Positions 11,650-23,077 of a stretch of DNA of 64,000 nt are shown piece after piece (positions within the stretch are counted from its first letter, which is position 1; each line of letters starts with the position of its first letter). This DNA comes from Magnolia sinica (taxonomy: Eukaryota; Streptophyta; Magnoliopsida; Magnoliales; Magnoliaceae). A program made the position numbers and the translations under genes. The stretch lies in the NCBI RefSeq assembly GCF_029962835.1, contig NC_080588.1, forward strand, positions 10,868,001 through 10,932,000, written 5' to 3'. Under the pieces are notes generated by a model, which worked only from the letters and a program-made list of their open reading frames with translations, made no database searches and was not told the DNA's origin.

Positions 11650-13434
11650 AGGTTAATCACGGTAAACAGGATCAATCAGAGGTATGGACATGTCCTCTTA
11701 ATCAAATTTCTCAACAAATGACTTTAATCGATGTCTATTCACTTTGAAAATAATGCCATTGTTTGGATTCTGAATCTTGATGACCCCATGAGGGTAGACA
11801 TTAGTAATTGTGAAAGGGCCGGTCCAACGAGATCAGAGCTTACCCAGAAAAAGATGTAACCGAGAATTATACAATAGGGCCTTCTGACCTAGTGTGAATG
11901 ATTTCTGAAGAATGCATTGGTCATGAAACACCTTCATCTTGTCCTTGTAAATTCTCGAGTTCTCGTATGCATCGTTCCGGATCTCTTCAAATTCATTCAA
12001 CTGAAGTTTGCACAGTGAGCCGGCATTGTCCAAATTGAAATTCAGATTTTTAATAGCCCAGTAGGCCATATGTTCCAGATCCAAGCAAGTGGAAAGCCTT
12101 CCCATAGATAAGTCTAAAGTGAGACATTCTAATAAGGGTCTTAAATGCAATACAATAAACTTATAAGGCATCGGTCACGTGGATCGACCAATCCTTACGG
12201 TCAGGGTTAACCATTTTTTTCAAAATATGTTTAATTTCCCTATTGAAAATCTCAGCTTGTCCACTTGTTTGTGGGTAGTATGCAGTGCTCACTTTATGGG
12301 AGATGCCATATTTCTTCATTGAGTTTACAAATGGCCTATTACAAAAATGTGAACCTCTATCACTAATAATAGCTCAAGGCGTTCCGAACCGGGAAATGAT
12401 GTTTTCTTTTAAGAATTTAATAACCGTTTGATGATCATTGTTCAGGCACAAGATTGCTTTGACCCATTTACTGACATAGTGGACCACTAGCAAAATATAC
12501 AAATTTTCAAAAGATTGGGGGAATGGTCCCATGAAATCAATTCCCCAGCAATCAAATGCTTCAATGATCAAAATTAGGTTCAAAGACATTATATTTTGAT
12601 AGGACAATGTTCGTAATTTCTAACAACGCTCACAAGCTTTGAAAAACTCATGAGTGTCCTTGAACATAGTAGGCCAGTAAAATGCACACTACAGAATTTT
12701 GGCCATGGTCTTTTTAGCAGAAAAGTGACCACCACAGGCCTGAAAATTATATAAAGAGATTACACTTTGGTGGTCATTGTCTGGCATACATCTCCTTAAG
12801 ATTTGGTCTGGACAATATTTAAACAAATGGATCGTCCCAAAAGAATTTGCTATCTCGGTAAGGAGTTTTTTCTTATCTTGCACAGTCCAATATGTTGGCA
12901 TGAAACCTGTGGTAAGATAATTAGTAATATCTGCAAACCAAGGTGAGTGAGAGACTTTAAATAATTGTTCATTAGGGAATATGTCATTTATATGTGTCGT
13001 CTCAAGGGATTCAGAGAGATTAAGGCGGAAAAGATGGTCAGCCACTACATTCTCTACTCCCTTTTTATATTTTATGATCGAATTCTTAGAGTAGGAGTAT
13101 CCATCTTATCAGGCGGGGCTTATCATCATTCTTGAAAATAAGATACTTGAGCGCCGCATGATCTGTGTAGATAATGATCTTGGATCCAATCAAGTAGACC
13201 TAAATTTATCCAAAGTGAATACTATGGGTAAGAGTTCCTTCTCTTTAGTAGAGTAATTCACTTGGGTAAGATTTAAAGTTCTACTTGCATAATGTATAAC
13301 ATTGGATTTCTTCTCTTTTCTCTGGCGTAAAATCTCCCCAAGAGCATAGTCAGATGTATCACACATAATTTCAAAAGGAAGGTTCCAGTTGGGTGGTTGC
13401 ATGATAAGCGTGCTGGTTAACATGCTCTTAAGCT
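11650..13434 (-). pseudogene. pol: RNase H-integrase portion of gypsy B pol, broken
   Basis: Reading leftward, the RNase H segment (MCDTSDYALG, VIHYASRTLN, STKEKELLPIVF) is at 13423-13190. The integrase zinc-binding region (CGGHFSAKKT, CPDQILRRC) lies at about 12850-12700. The [12 protein letters not shown] catalytic segment is at about 12550-12510 and the C-terminal domain ([13 protein letters not shown]) near 11870-11833. Frames shift repeatedly: open stretches end at 13190, 12689, 12374 and 11833. The N-terminal half of the same gene is at 25351 onward, beyond element A. The gene is non-functional. Confidence 0.86.
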
Positions 13435-13447
13435 GGCAACGGCGCCA
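13435..13447 (-). other. Ectopic primer-site remnant outside the 3' LTR of A
   Basis: GGCAACGGCGCCA (plus strand) equals the 3' end of tRNA-Asp. Together with the five spacer bases it reproduces what normally follows the 5' LTR at 23059-23077. A correctly integrated element would show host DNA immediately after its 3' LTR at 13453. Confidence 0.85.
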
Positions 13448-13453
13448 AAAACT

Positions 13454-15710
13454 TGTTCACTCCCCAAGTGCGGGGTTGTGATGTAGTAATAAACTCGGTA
13501 AGACCGAGGTCGAATCCACAGGGACTATACCTGTACGTTATCTAAAACCAAGAAGAACTAGAACTAGACTAAGATGTGATCTAAACCAAATAGAAATTAA
13601 GGAATAATTGTGAAAGAATTATCTAAGACTTTAAGGAATTCAGAGGACGGGAACTAGGGATTCAGAGGATCCACTTGTAGAGATCAGGGAGATCGTATGC
13701 CAGGATCACAAATTATGAAAAATTTACTGAACTGCCATTGATATAAGTTTCAAGAGATGAAAGGTGTATGAATTAGAATGGATTCCATCATCTAACCTTG
13801 CCCAGGAGACAAAGTAAACAACAGGATTAAACTAATTACCAACCAATCGACAATGTATGAAGATCAGGAAGGGTACTGTCATCCTACCATGCCCAGGAGA
13901 CGATGGTGAACAACAGGGCCTCCTGACGTCATAAATATTAAAAGAGAAAAAGAAATATCCAAAGCCATTGCAAATCCATTGTAATTTCAGTCACAACAGA
14001 CCATTAAATACTGAGAAAATATTCCTTGAATTACCAACTTAAAAATCAAATTGAGTTCAGAAATTTTAAATTAAATGCATAGAATAAACTCTCCCATCTC
14101 GCTACAGGCTTCACCTCTTAGCCCTAGCTAAGAGGTTTAGCCACTCATGATTGGCCTAAACCCAAAACAAATAAAAAGAATAAAAAGAGCAAGAAAAGAA
14201 CCAGAAGGAAAGAAATAAAAGGAAACCAAAGGGCGACATAAAGAAAACTTTCACTCTCTCTTCAATCCTCTCGCTTGGTTCCTTGCCCCATCAAAGAATT
14301 CCTCCCTCATCCGCTGCCTCAGCTCCCTGACCAGCGACACCTAAAACCGATCCACGTTCCCCAAACTTCTCTCTCAACCAAAACCGGCTCTCCTTGACCG
14401 TGCACAGCAGCAGCAACTGCTCCAGCGTTTTCCTCGGCCTAGCTCTCCCCCCGTCTCAAAAAGCTACTCTTTCTTCTTATTTTCCTTCCTTTTAAAGATG
14501 GCCAGCCCCCCCCTCTTCCGGTGCTGTGGAGTCCCACCAGAACTAGCTCACATAAACCGTCCTTCCGCAGGTAGTTTGCAACGAAGCCGGACTCCCTGTT
14601 TACGCAGCCGCGTCCGCATCTCCTTTCTTCTTATTTTTTTTTTCTTCTTTCCAAAAGGGCAGTGTCCCCTGGGAGATTTTTGGCAGACCTACCTGGTGAA
14701 CGGCTCGGATCAGCCGTCTAACCGCTCCCACGAGGGACGGTTTTCGGTTGAAAACAGGGTAACGTCATCGACGCTGTGACGATGGTGGGCCCCACTTTAC
14801 TGTCTTTTTGGAAAATCCAATCCGTCCACTGCGTTCTACTCGAAAAATCAGGTGGGAAGCACTACTTTTAGATTAAATTCCATGTGACCCACGTTATCTT
14901 TCAAGTCACCGTTAATCATCCTTTTTAACAGCTGAAATCCACTCTCCATTGTCTTCCGAGATTATGCCACCTAGGCGATGTTCACGCCCACCCTCTTGAT
15001 ACAATGGACGGTTTGGATCATCACTCCAGGTGTCGAGTGGGCCCCACTAAGGAGGACCGGCGGACGACAGCGAAAACGCTGTTGCGTTTTTGAAGAGGAC
15101 GCGGGTCAGCCACCGCTGACCCTTTTGTAGGAATTCGGTGCACCGCAGGAGTGCACCGTCTATGCACTCGCATGCTCCTTATGGGGTTCATCATGATGTA
15201 TATATGAAATCTGCTCCGTCCATCCATTCTGTCACATCATTTAGACCGTGGAGACCGGAGATGAAGCAGATCCAAACAGCAGGTGGGTCCCACTTAAGGA
15301 TTTAAGGGGCTGATCTGTCCGTTGGGCCACTTTCATAGTGATCCAGGGGCTGAAATTTTACGTGTACGGTTTATTTATGGTCCTCAAGCCACGTGTGAAG
15401 TTTCGAACTGATCAGATGGTGGGAACCCTATGATCTTGCATTTTGGACACTTTTCAGGCCACTTGAGCTTCGATTCCTCGATTTCCGCGGACCCCTGGTG
15501 TATAATTTCGTCGCTCTTGGTCTTCTGGAGTCCGTCCCCTGCTTTAGTGTCATCAGATCGGTAAATCCATGCTTTTTAGTGTTCTTTCCCAGTCCAAGCT
15601 CATGAAGACGCCCTGCATCACAAATTCAATTAAATTAGGCTATTAAACGGTGTCATGCTTGTAAATTCATGCAATAAATGGGTCTGATATGCAATATTTG
15701 ACCCTCAACA
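13454..15710 (-). repeat. 3' LTR of gypsy A (2257 bp)
   Basis: On the minus strand it runs from TGTTGAGGGTC at 15710 to GTGAACA at 13454. It is nearly identical to 23078-25350. The main differences are 25-27 bp present only in the 5' LTR at about 24356-24382 and scattered single bases. A 93-residue open frame at 14498-14779 is part of the LTR and lacks any protein-like conservation. Confidence 0.93.
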
Positions 15711-16069
15711 CAACCCCCAACCAGCATTTTGCTAGTCCCGAGCAAAGTATGCGAAAAAGAAGTTGAGAATTACCGGAGAATTTCTATGAACTCGAGTGAT
15801 TTTGGAAAACAATCTAGATATTCAGAATTCAACAATTCATGAATGTTGGGCCTTACTCTCTCCTAGACTCAAATACACAGTAAACTTCATTCAAAGTATT
15901 AGTCCCTTAATTAGAAATAATCCTAAACATTGAGTTCCACAGATGTAAAGTGTAATCCCAACTTTCAACATTAATATTCAATTCTTTATTTCAGGGTATC
16001 GTTGGTAATCAACAAGAGAATTCATAATAACCAAAGCTTACCTCAAAAATCATCTTTTCATTCCTTCAG

Positions 16070-16101
<32 letters not shown>

Positions 16102-17009
16102 CTAATAACCAAGAAGGGGAATGAAGTCCACACTTATAGGGAGCAAACCTATAGTGAAGATTCTTTGCCTAACCTTTTTCAACGGTATCTCTTCCTTTTA
16201 ATTGATCTTGACGGGCAATTGTTCCAGTTGGTTCCTTCTATGCTTACTGATCACCAAATTAACCCTTCAGTTTCAAACTGAAATCTTAATGTGTAAGCGA
16301 GATGTGACATGTGAAATCATGACTCAATCAATGTTTACAACTTCTAATCATGGATTAATAATCAAACTTAACTGTGAAATCTAACGAGCAACTGAATCCA
16401 AGAGCAGTAAATCACCAACATTCCATATCCTGTAATTCTAAATCAAAGATGGTCGTCCAATCACTTTGAATTCATCAGAAAGTCCAGAGAAAATTTAAAA
16501 ATTTTCACAATTTTTGCTGAAGAAAATACTGATTAGGTAACCTAATCTCCCACCCCCAACTTAAAAGTTACATTGTCCTCAATGTAAAGGATAAGAGTAT
16601 GGAATGCGCATAGGACAACAAAAGTAAAGAAAGAGTGAAGGGAAGATAGTACCTGGATGACGAATCGTGAGAGACTTTTCAAGAGATCGCAGCATGGAAT
16701 CCGGTCAGCACGAGAGAGAAAGTGACACAGAACTAACAAAAATAAAATCCTACCTATACCACTTTCGCAGGTGCTCTCGATTGCATTTAGCGCATGCAAC
16801 AAGCCTTTAAACCCCTAGGTTACCCCTAGTGGACGAGTTGTAGTCTCGTGAGGGTTTGCAGTAATGTTACCCACAAACATTGAACTAATGAATGAGAAAA
16901 GTGAAATGGAATGAAAATTTGGGTTGCGTCCTAGGAGCGCTAAGTTTAACGTCTTCAACTAGACAAGAATGGACCATGAATTAATCAATCTTGATAACCT
17001 GGGTCCGGA
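15711..17009 (-). other. Polypurine tract and 3' untranslated region of A
   Basis: The tract TTGGGGGTTG (minus strand) at 15711-15720 abuts the LTR. The rest is AT-rich, with a T run at 16071-16096 (plus strand). No envelope-like ORF is visible, although some Athila elements carry one here. Confidence 0.75.
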
Positions 17010-18150
17010 CTAGGAGATCAATTGGTAAACAGGATCAGTCAGAGGCATGGACATGTCCTCTGAATCAAATTTCTCGACAAATGGTTTCAATCGATGGCCA
17101 TTGACTTTAAATTCCTTGCCATTGTCGGGATCTCTTATCTCAACGGCCCCATGAGGAAAAACAGTAACAACAATGTAAGGGCCGGTCCAACGAGATCGAA
17201 GCTTACCCGGAAAGAGATGTAATCGAGAATTGTATAAAAGTACCTTCTGACTAGGCGTGAATGATTTTCGCAAAATGTGTTGGTCATGAAATGCTTTCAT
17301 CTTGTCCTTGTAAATTTTCGAATTATCGTACGCATCATTCCGGATTTCCTCCAGTTCATTCAATTGAAGTTTACGTAGCGAGCCAGTGTTGTCCAGATTG
17401 AAATTAAGATTTTTGATTGCCCAATACGCTTTATGTTCCAACTCCACGGGCAAGTGACAAGCCTTCCCATAGACAAGTCTAAAGGGAGACATTCCAATAG
17501 GAGTTTTAAATGCAAGTACGGTATGCCCATAAGGCATCGGACAATCGGATTGACCAATCCTTACGATCGGGTTAACCGTTTTCTCCAAAATATGTTTGAT
17601 CTCCCTATTGGAAATCTCGGCTTGTCCACTTGTCTGTGGATGGTATGGGGTGCTCACCTTATGGGAGATACCGTATTTCTTCATTAAGCTCTCGAATGGT
17701 CTATTACAAAAGTGTGAGCCACCATCACTAATGATGGCTCGAGGCGTTCCAAATCGAGAAAGGATGTTCTCTTTCAGGAATTTAATGACCGTGCGATGGT
17801 CATTCTTTCGACACGGAATCGCTTCAACCCATTTAGTGACATAATCCACACGAGCAAAATATAGTGATTTCCAAACGATTGGGGGAATGGTCCCATGAAA
17901 TCGATGCCCCAGCAATCAAATGCTTCAATGATAAGGATGGGATTCAAAGGCATCATATTTCGACTGGGACAATGCTCCCAATTTCGACAACGCTCACAAG
18001 CTTTGCAAAACTCATGAGTGTCCTAACATAGTGGGCCGATAAAAGCCACACGCAGAATCTTGGCCGTGGTCTTTTTAGCGGAAAAGTGACCCCACAAGCC
18101 TAAGAGTGACGAAGGAGATGACACTTTGATGTTCATTTTTTCGTACACAT
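17010..18150 (-). pseudogene. pol: Integrase of gypsy A, partly open
   Basis: Codons at 17915-17010 encode most of the catalytic core and C-terminal domain: [12 protein letters not shown], the second catalytic Asp in [12 protein letters not shown], and Glu in [13 protein letters not shown]. The GPY/F-like region SRWTGPYIV is followed by a short tail ending YQLIS. The first Asp ([12 protein letters not shown]) is in a different frame, at about 17900-17865, and the zinc-binding segment upstream (18000-18150) is also out of frame. At least two frameshifts therefore separate it from RNase H. Athila integrases lack a chromodomain, and none is seen. Confidence 0.88.
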
Positions 18151-18154
18151 CTCC

Positions 18155-20590
18155 TTAGAATTTGGTCCGGGCAATATTTAAATAAATAAGGATCATCCCA
18201 GAAAAAGTTGCGCACTCGGTGAAAAATTTCTTCTTATCTTGCGCAGTCCACTGTGTCGGTATGGCACCTGTAGCAAGATAATTAGCAATATCAGCGAACC
18301 AAGGTGAATGGGAGACTCTGAACAGCTGTTCATCAGGGAACATGTCATTGATATGGGTCGCCTCAAGGGAATCAGAGGTATTAAGGCGAGAAAGGTGATC
18401 AGCTACTACGTTCTCTACTCCCTTTTTATCTTTAATTTCCAAATCAAATTCTTGGAGTAGAAGGATCCATCTTATCAAGCGGGGCTTAGAATCATTCTTA
18501 GAAAGAAGATACTTCAGTGCCGCATGATCTGTATATATAACGATCTTGGATCCGATCAGGTAGGACCTAAATTTGTCCAAGGCGAACACTACGGCTAAGA
18601 GTTCCTTTTCCGTAGTCGAGTAGTTCACTTGGGCAGGATTTAGAGTCCTACTTGCGTAGTGAATGACGTAGGGCTTCTTGTCTTTTCTCTGGCCTAGGAC
18701 CGCCCCAAGAGCATAATCAGAAGCGTCGCACATAAGCTCAAAAGGAAGGTTCCAGTCGGGTGGCTGCATAATAGGTGCAGTGGTTAATGTGCCTTTAAGC
18801 TTGGTGAAAGCTTCCTGGCATTGCTCAGTCCACTCGTACGGAACATCCTTTTGAAGAAGGTTACATAATGGACGAGAGAGGAGACTAAAGTCCTTTATGA
18901 ATCGCCTGTAAAACCCTGCGTGTCCTAAGAAGGACCGCACGTCTCTGATGTTCTTGGGTGGAGGTAGGTTAGAGATAAGATCGATTTTTGCCTTATCTAC
19001 CTCGATTCCTTTGGACGAGATGATATGTCCAAGGACAATTCCCTTCTGAACCATGAAATGGCACTTCTCCCAATTAAGTACCAAGTTCTTTTCTTCACAT
19101 CTTTTCAGCACACATTTAAGACTTTCCAAGCACTTGCTGAAAGATGGACCGTAAACAGAGAAATCGTCCATGAAGACCTCTAGATATTGCCCTACCATAT
19201 CAGAAAAGATACTAAGCATACATCGCTGAAAGGTGGCAGGGGCATTACATAGTCCGAATGGCATCCTTCGATAGGCAAAGGTGCCGTAGGGACATGTAAA
19301 TGTGGTCTTTTCCTGGTCTTCAGGGGCTATCTCTATCTGGTTGTAGCCCGAATACCCGTCAAGGAAACTGTAATAGGAATGACCAGCTAACCTTTCCAGG
19401 ATCTGATCAATGAATGGTAAAGGGAAGTGGTCTTTCCTTGTGACGGTATTCAACTTCCTGTAGTCAATGCACATTCTCCAACCAGTAGTGACTCTAGTTG
19501 GCACGAGTTCATTATTAGCATTGGCTACGATGGTGATTCCGGACTTCTTAGGAACCACTTGAGTTGGACTCACCCATTGACTATCAGATATAGGGTATAT
19601 AATACCCACATCCAATAGCTTAAGAACCTCGGCCTTAACCACTTCCTTCATATTTGGATTTAGTCTACGTTGTGGTTGCCGAGCGGTTTTTGCATTATCC
19701 TCAAGATATATGTGGTGAGTACAAATCGAGGGATCGATTCCTTTGAGGTCCGCTATCGTCCATCCCAGGGCTCCTTTATGCTCAATGAGAGTAGATATAA
19801 GCATACTCTCCTGTTCTTTCTCCAGGTGGGCAGAGATCACCACCGGGTATGTCTCATCTTGACCCAAATATGCATATTTCAAATCAGAGGGCAAAGGTTT
19901 TAGGTCAAGCTTCGGCGGCTTGAGGTTAGACGGTAGAGGCACTACATCAGTTTGTGGTAATTCTTCAAATTGTGGCCTCCACCGGTTAACTTCAAGTACC
20001 GGTGCAGTATCAAGCAAGGCACACGTCTCCCTAATCATGTCATCATCAAAATCATGGGAGTGGGCCAGACATGTCTCTAGATAGTCGGAGGATAAGGTTA
20101 GAGGTGTCGTATCTTCCACGAAAGAGTCAATCATGTTAATGTCGTGGAAATCGTCATCATCCTCTGCATTGCTGCAGTTATTGAAAAATATGTTTGACTC
20201 CAATGTCAAATTTCCAAAAGACATAGTCATGATACCATTCCCACAATTGATAATTGCATTTGACGTGGCGAGGAATGGGCGACCAAGAATGACAGGAATC
20301 TGAGTGCTCATGTTATTGATGGGTTCGGTGTCCAGGATGATAAAGTCTACAGGGTAGTAAAATCTATCAACTTGGACCAACACATCCTCAATTATCCATC
20401 TTGGTACACGAACAGAGCGATCAACAAGTTGTAGTGTGGTTAGGGTGGGTTTTAATTCACCCAAACCTAACTGTTTGTATACCGAGTAGGGAATCAAATT
20501 GACGCTCGCTCCTAAGTCAAGAAGTGCGTGATCAATTCGATGGTTCCCGATTACACATGATATGGTTGGGCTACCGGATCCTTATATTTG
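18155..20590 (-). pseudogene. pol: Protease-reverse transcriptase-RNase H of gypsy A
   Basis: The protease active site lies in LLDLGASVNLIPYSVY at about 20525-20475, and VILGRPFLATSNAI follows. The reverse transcriptase has VPKKSGI, WRMCIDYRKLN, FPLPFIDQ, the catalytic FMDD at 19163-19174, and GHAGFYRRFIKDFS. RNase H follows ([27 protein letters not shown]) and the frame ends at 18155, past GVENVVADHLSRL. The open stretch is about 780 codons and has no natural ATG start. A two-base loss near 20585 breaks the link to gag. The catalytic residues of the reverse transcriptase and RNase H look intact. Confidence 0.9.
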
Positions 20591-20756
20591 TGGCACGTCT
20601 TGCTTGAGGATGGCACTCACTTTCTCACCAAGAAGATTTTCTTTTGAATAATTTTCCGTCTTGGTCGTGCATAAGTCTTTTAGGAATTTGGCATATGAAG
20701 GTATTCGTTTAACGACATCAAGTAGAGGAATGTTGACTTTCACTGTTTCAACACCT

Positions 20757-22379
20757 CTAAGATATCCCGAGAGTTAGAGAGAGGTTTTGGTGAAACCAAC
20801 CGTTGGGGAATGGAGCAACCGGCTTCTCTAGAAGTTGGTTCCACTTTTTGTGGGGCATCACTTTGGATCCATCATTGTTGTCCTCTTTTGGTTCTTGAGG
20901 CTTCTCGGGCCTAACCGGAAGAGTTTTATCAATGATCTTCCCACTCCTAAGAGTGGTGATGGATTTAGCATGTCCCATCTGATTTGAAGAGCTGGGATCA
21001 TTACTCTCGTACTGCGGTTTAGGATTGAGGAGAGGTTGTGCAGGAAGCATCCCCTTTTCTATAACCGTCATACGAGAATCTATCTTTGGCATAAAATCTG
21101 TAATTCCCCGCATTGCCTGAGCCAGCTCTTGTATGGGATTTTGAACCGGTTCCTCTTGAGGTTTCACTTGATTTGGATTTTGATTGAAGAAACCTGGAGG
21201 AGTCGCCGTTTGTCCATTCCTCCAACTAAAGTTTGGATGATTTTTCCAGCCAGGATTGTATGTGTTGGAGTTAGGTCCAAGAAAAGGTCTTTGATAGTTA
21301 TTTACGGCATTGGCTTGTTCATTCAACACTCCTCGAAAGGCGTGTATTGTAGGACAATTTTCAGTTATATGAATGTTGCAATCACAGATGCCGAAAACAA
21401 TTTCATTGACCTTATCATTCTTTCCTTCCATGTCATCAACTTTCATTATGAGCGTAGTCACTTTACACATGAGATCATCCTCTTCTTTCAAGAGATATAA
21501 TCCACCTTTTTCCTTTAATTGAGTTGGCCTAGACGTGGTGTTCGACTTTGGGTAATAGTCCCAAGATTGTGTTTTTTCAGCCAAACTATCGAGGTAGTCC
21601 CATACCTCGTCGATATCTTTATTAATGAACTCTCCATTACACATTGTCTCGACCATTTGGCGCATGGAAGATGTCAGTCCATCATAGAAAAAATTTGTAA
21701 TGCGCCACGTTTCAAATCCGTGTTGTGGGCATGAACTGACCAAATCTTTGAACCTTTCCCAACATTGAAAGAATGTTTCATCTTCCTTTTGGGCAAAGTT
21801 CATGATTGCTTTTCTGAGGGTAATCGTTTTATGATGTGGGAAGAATTTTTTTATGAATTCCCTCTGCATGTCGTTCCATGTGCCAATGGATCTAGGACGT
21901 AGTGAATGTAACCACGTCTTAGCTTTCTCTTTTAAGGAAAAAGGAAAGAGTTTCAGCCTAATTGTATCCTCAGATACATTAGGAAAACATAATGTAGCTA
22001 TAATTTCATCGAACTCTTTCAAATGCAGATATGGACTCTCTGATTCAAGTCCATGGAATTTGGGAAGGAGTTGGATAACTCCTGGCTTGATGTCCATTTG
22101 TCCTGTGTTTTCAGGAAAAATCATGCATGAGGGCGTACTCACTCCCGCCGGTTGTAGAAAATCTCGTAAAGTACGAGGCGGGGGTGCCTGTTGCACCTCA
22201 TTTTCATCTTGGGTATCCTCCACCCTTGGTGGAAGTAGAGGAGGTTGGTCTTCAGCCATAACCTCAGTTAACTCAGGGGATTTTGAGCGGTGTCTAGTCC
22301 TGCGATGGATAGTCAACCCCTCCACCAATCCTCCTTCAGTCAAGAGACGTCGAGTGTCGCCACGGGCCCACTTGGGCAT
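20757..22379 (-). pseudogene. gag: gag of gypsy A, near full length but frameshifted at its end
   Basis: I start it at ATG 22377-22379 (MPKWARGDTRR), which has a counterpart in B at 28946-28948. The 540 codons include the proline-rich N-terminus, the TPSCMIFPENTG segment (residues 82-93), and the Athila gag core. That core holds KPGVIQLLPKFHG (98-110) and PFSLKEKAKTWL (146-158). A zinc knuckle lies at residues 329-342, but its first Cys is replaced by Phe, which should impair RNA binding. The last codons shift frame near 20830, so the path into protease is lost. The product would form the particle shell. Confidence 0.88.
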
Positions 22380-22403
22380 GAAAACACTCGCAGCCCTCAA
22401 TTA

Positions 22404-23053
22404 AACCTAATCCTAAGAAAGGAAATGAAAATCTAAAAAGAAAGGGAGAGTTGGAAAGAAATTACCAAATTGGAGTCCTAAGTTAAGGACCTGCAAAATA
22501 AAAATAAAATAAGTTAGATTCTAAAAGAAAGTGGAAACTTCTAAAATAAACTAGGAAAGTCTTATACTAGAAAGTAAATTACTAAAAGAGAGTTGAAAAA
22601 TAGAAAGTAGGGAAGGAGTGTACCAAAATAGAGATTTCTATCTTAAAGGCCTAAAAAAAAATAGGAAGGTTAGTTTCTAAACAAAAATCCTAAAAATAAA
22701 TTAAGAAACAGAATTAGATTCAAAAAGTGTTAGAATTAGAAAGTTAATAGAACCAAAATAGAAAGTCAATTTCTAAATAACCTAAATTTCTAAAAATAAA
22801 CTATTTCCTACAGAACAGAGGATACTAGAATTAGAAAGTTTCTAAAATCTAAACCCTAATTTTATAAAAAGAAAAAGTAGAGAATTTAGGAAAGAATTAC
22901 CAATTTAGAGATTTTATGTCAGGATCCTACAAAACAGGAAACAAGTTAGTTCTAAAAATCAAATAGAAATAAAAATCTAAAACTAAAGTTAATAAAATCC
23001 TAATCTTATCCTAATTCTAAAACTAATTAATTTCAGAAAATCGTAACTATCAG
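22404..23053 (-). repeat. Leader of gypsy A with degenerate TTTCTAAAA repeats
   Basis: Between the primer site and gag, more than ten variants of an AGTTTCTAAAAATAAA-like unit recur at irregular spacing on a strongly AT-rich background. The same tract occupies 28960-29400 in element B, so it belongs to the family and is not a chance microsatellite. No coding frame. Confidence 0.65.
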
Positions 23054-23071
23054 TCCCCGGCAACGGCGCCA
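23054..23071 (-). other. Primer binding site for tRNA-Asp (gypsy A)
   Basis: The minus strand reads TGGCGCCGTTGCCGGGGA, the full 18-base complement expected for the 3' end of plant tRNA-Asp and typical of Athila elements. Six bases separate it from the LTR end at 23078. Confidence 0.93.
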
Positions 23072-23077
23072 AAAACT

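Larger units (their letters stand above)
8960..13434 (-). mobile_element. Athila-like Ty3/gypsy element B, 3' part
   Basis: This part holds the 3' LTR, 3' untranslated region and the end of pol, read right to left. B's pol breaks off at 13434 in the RNase H region and resumes at 25351 at the homologous point, judged against the uninterrupted pol of element A at about 18800-18815. Element A lies between. The left end of B's 3' LTR is beyond the window because copia copy 1 is inserted in it. Confidence 0.88.

Noticed and set aside
14498..14779. A 93-codon frame duplicated at 24122-24397.
   Set aside because: The duplication is simply the two LTRs of A. Proline-rich, low-complexity translation and a different end in each copy argue against a gene.
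15711..17009. Possible envelope-like ORF between pol and the 3' LTR of A.
   Set aside because: No frame above about 90 codons with membrane or signal features. The largest frames lie on either strand in AT-rich sequence.
21036..21500. A 154-codon plus-strand frame, and 183 codons at 21853-22404.
   Set aside because: Both are antisense shadows of the A gag gene, whose own frame matches a known family.
23054..23071. Possible tRNA-Asp gene fragment.
   Set aside because: Only the 3' 18 bases match, in the position expected of a retrotransposon primer site. No cloverleaf surrounds it.
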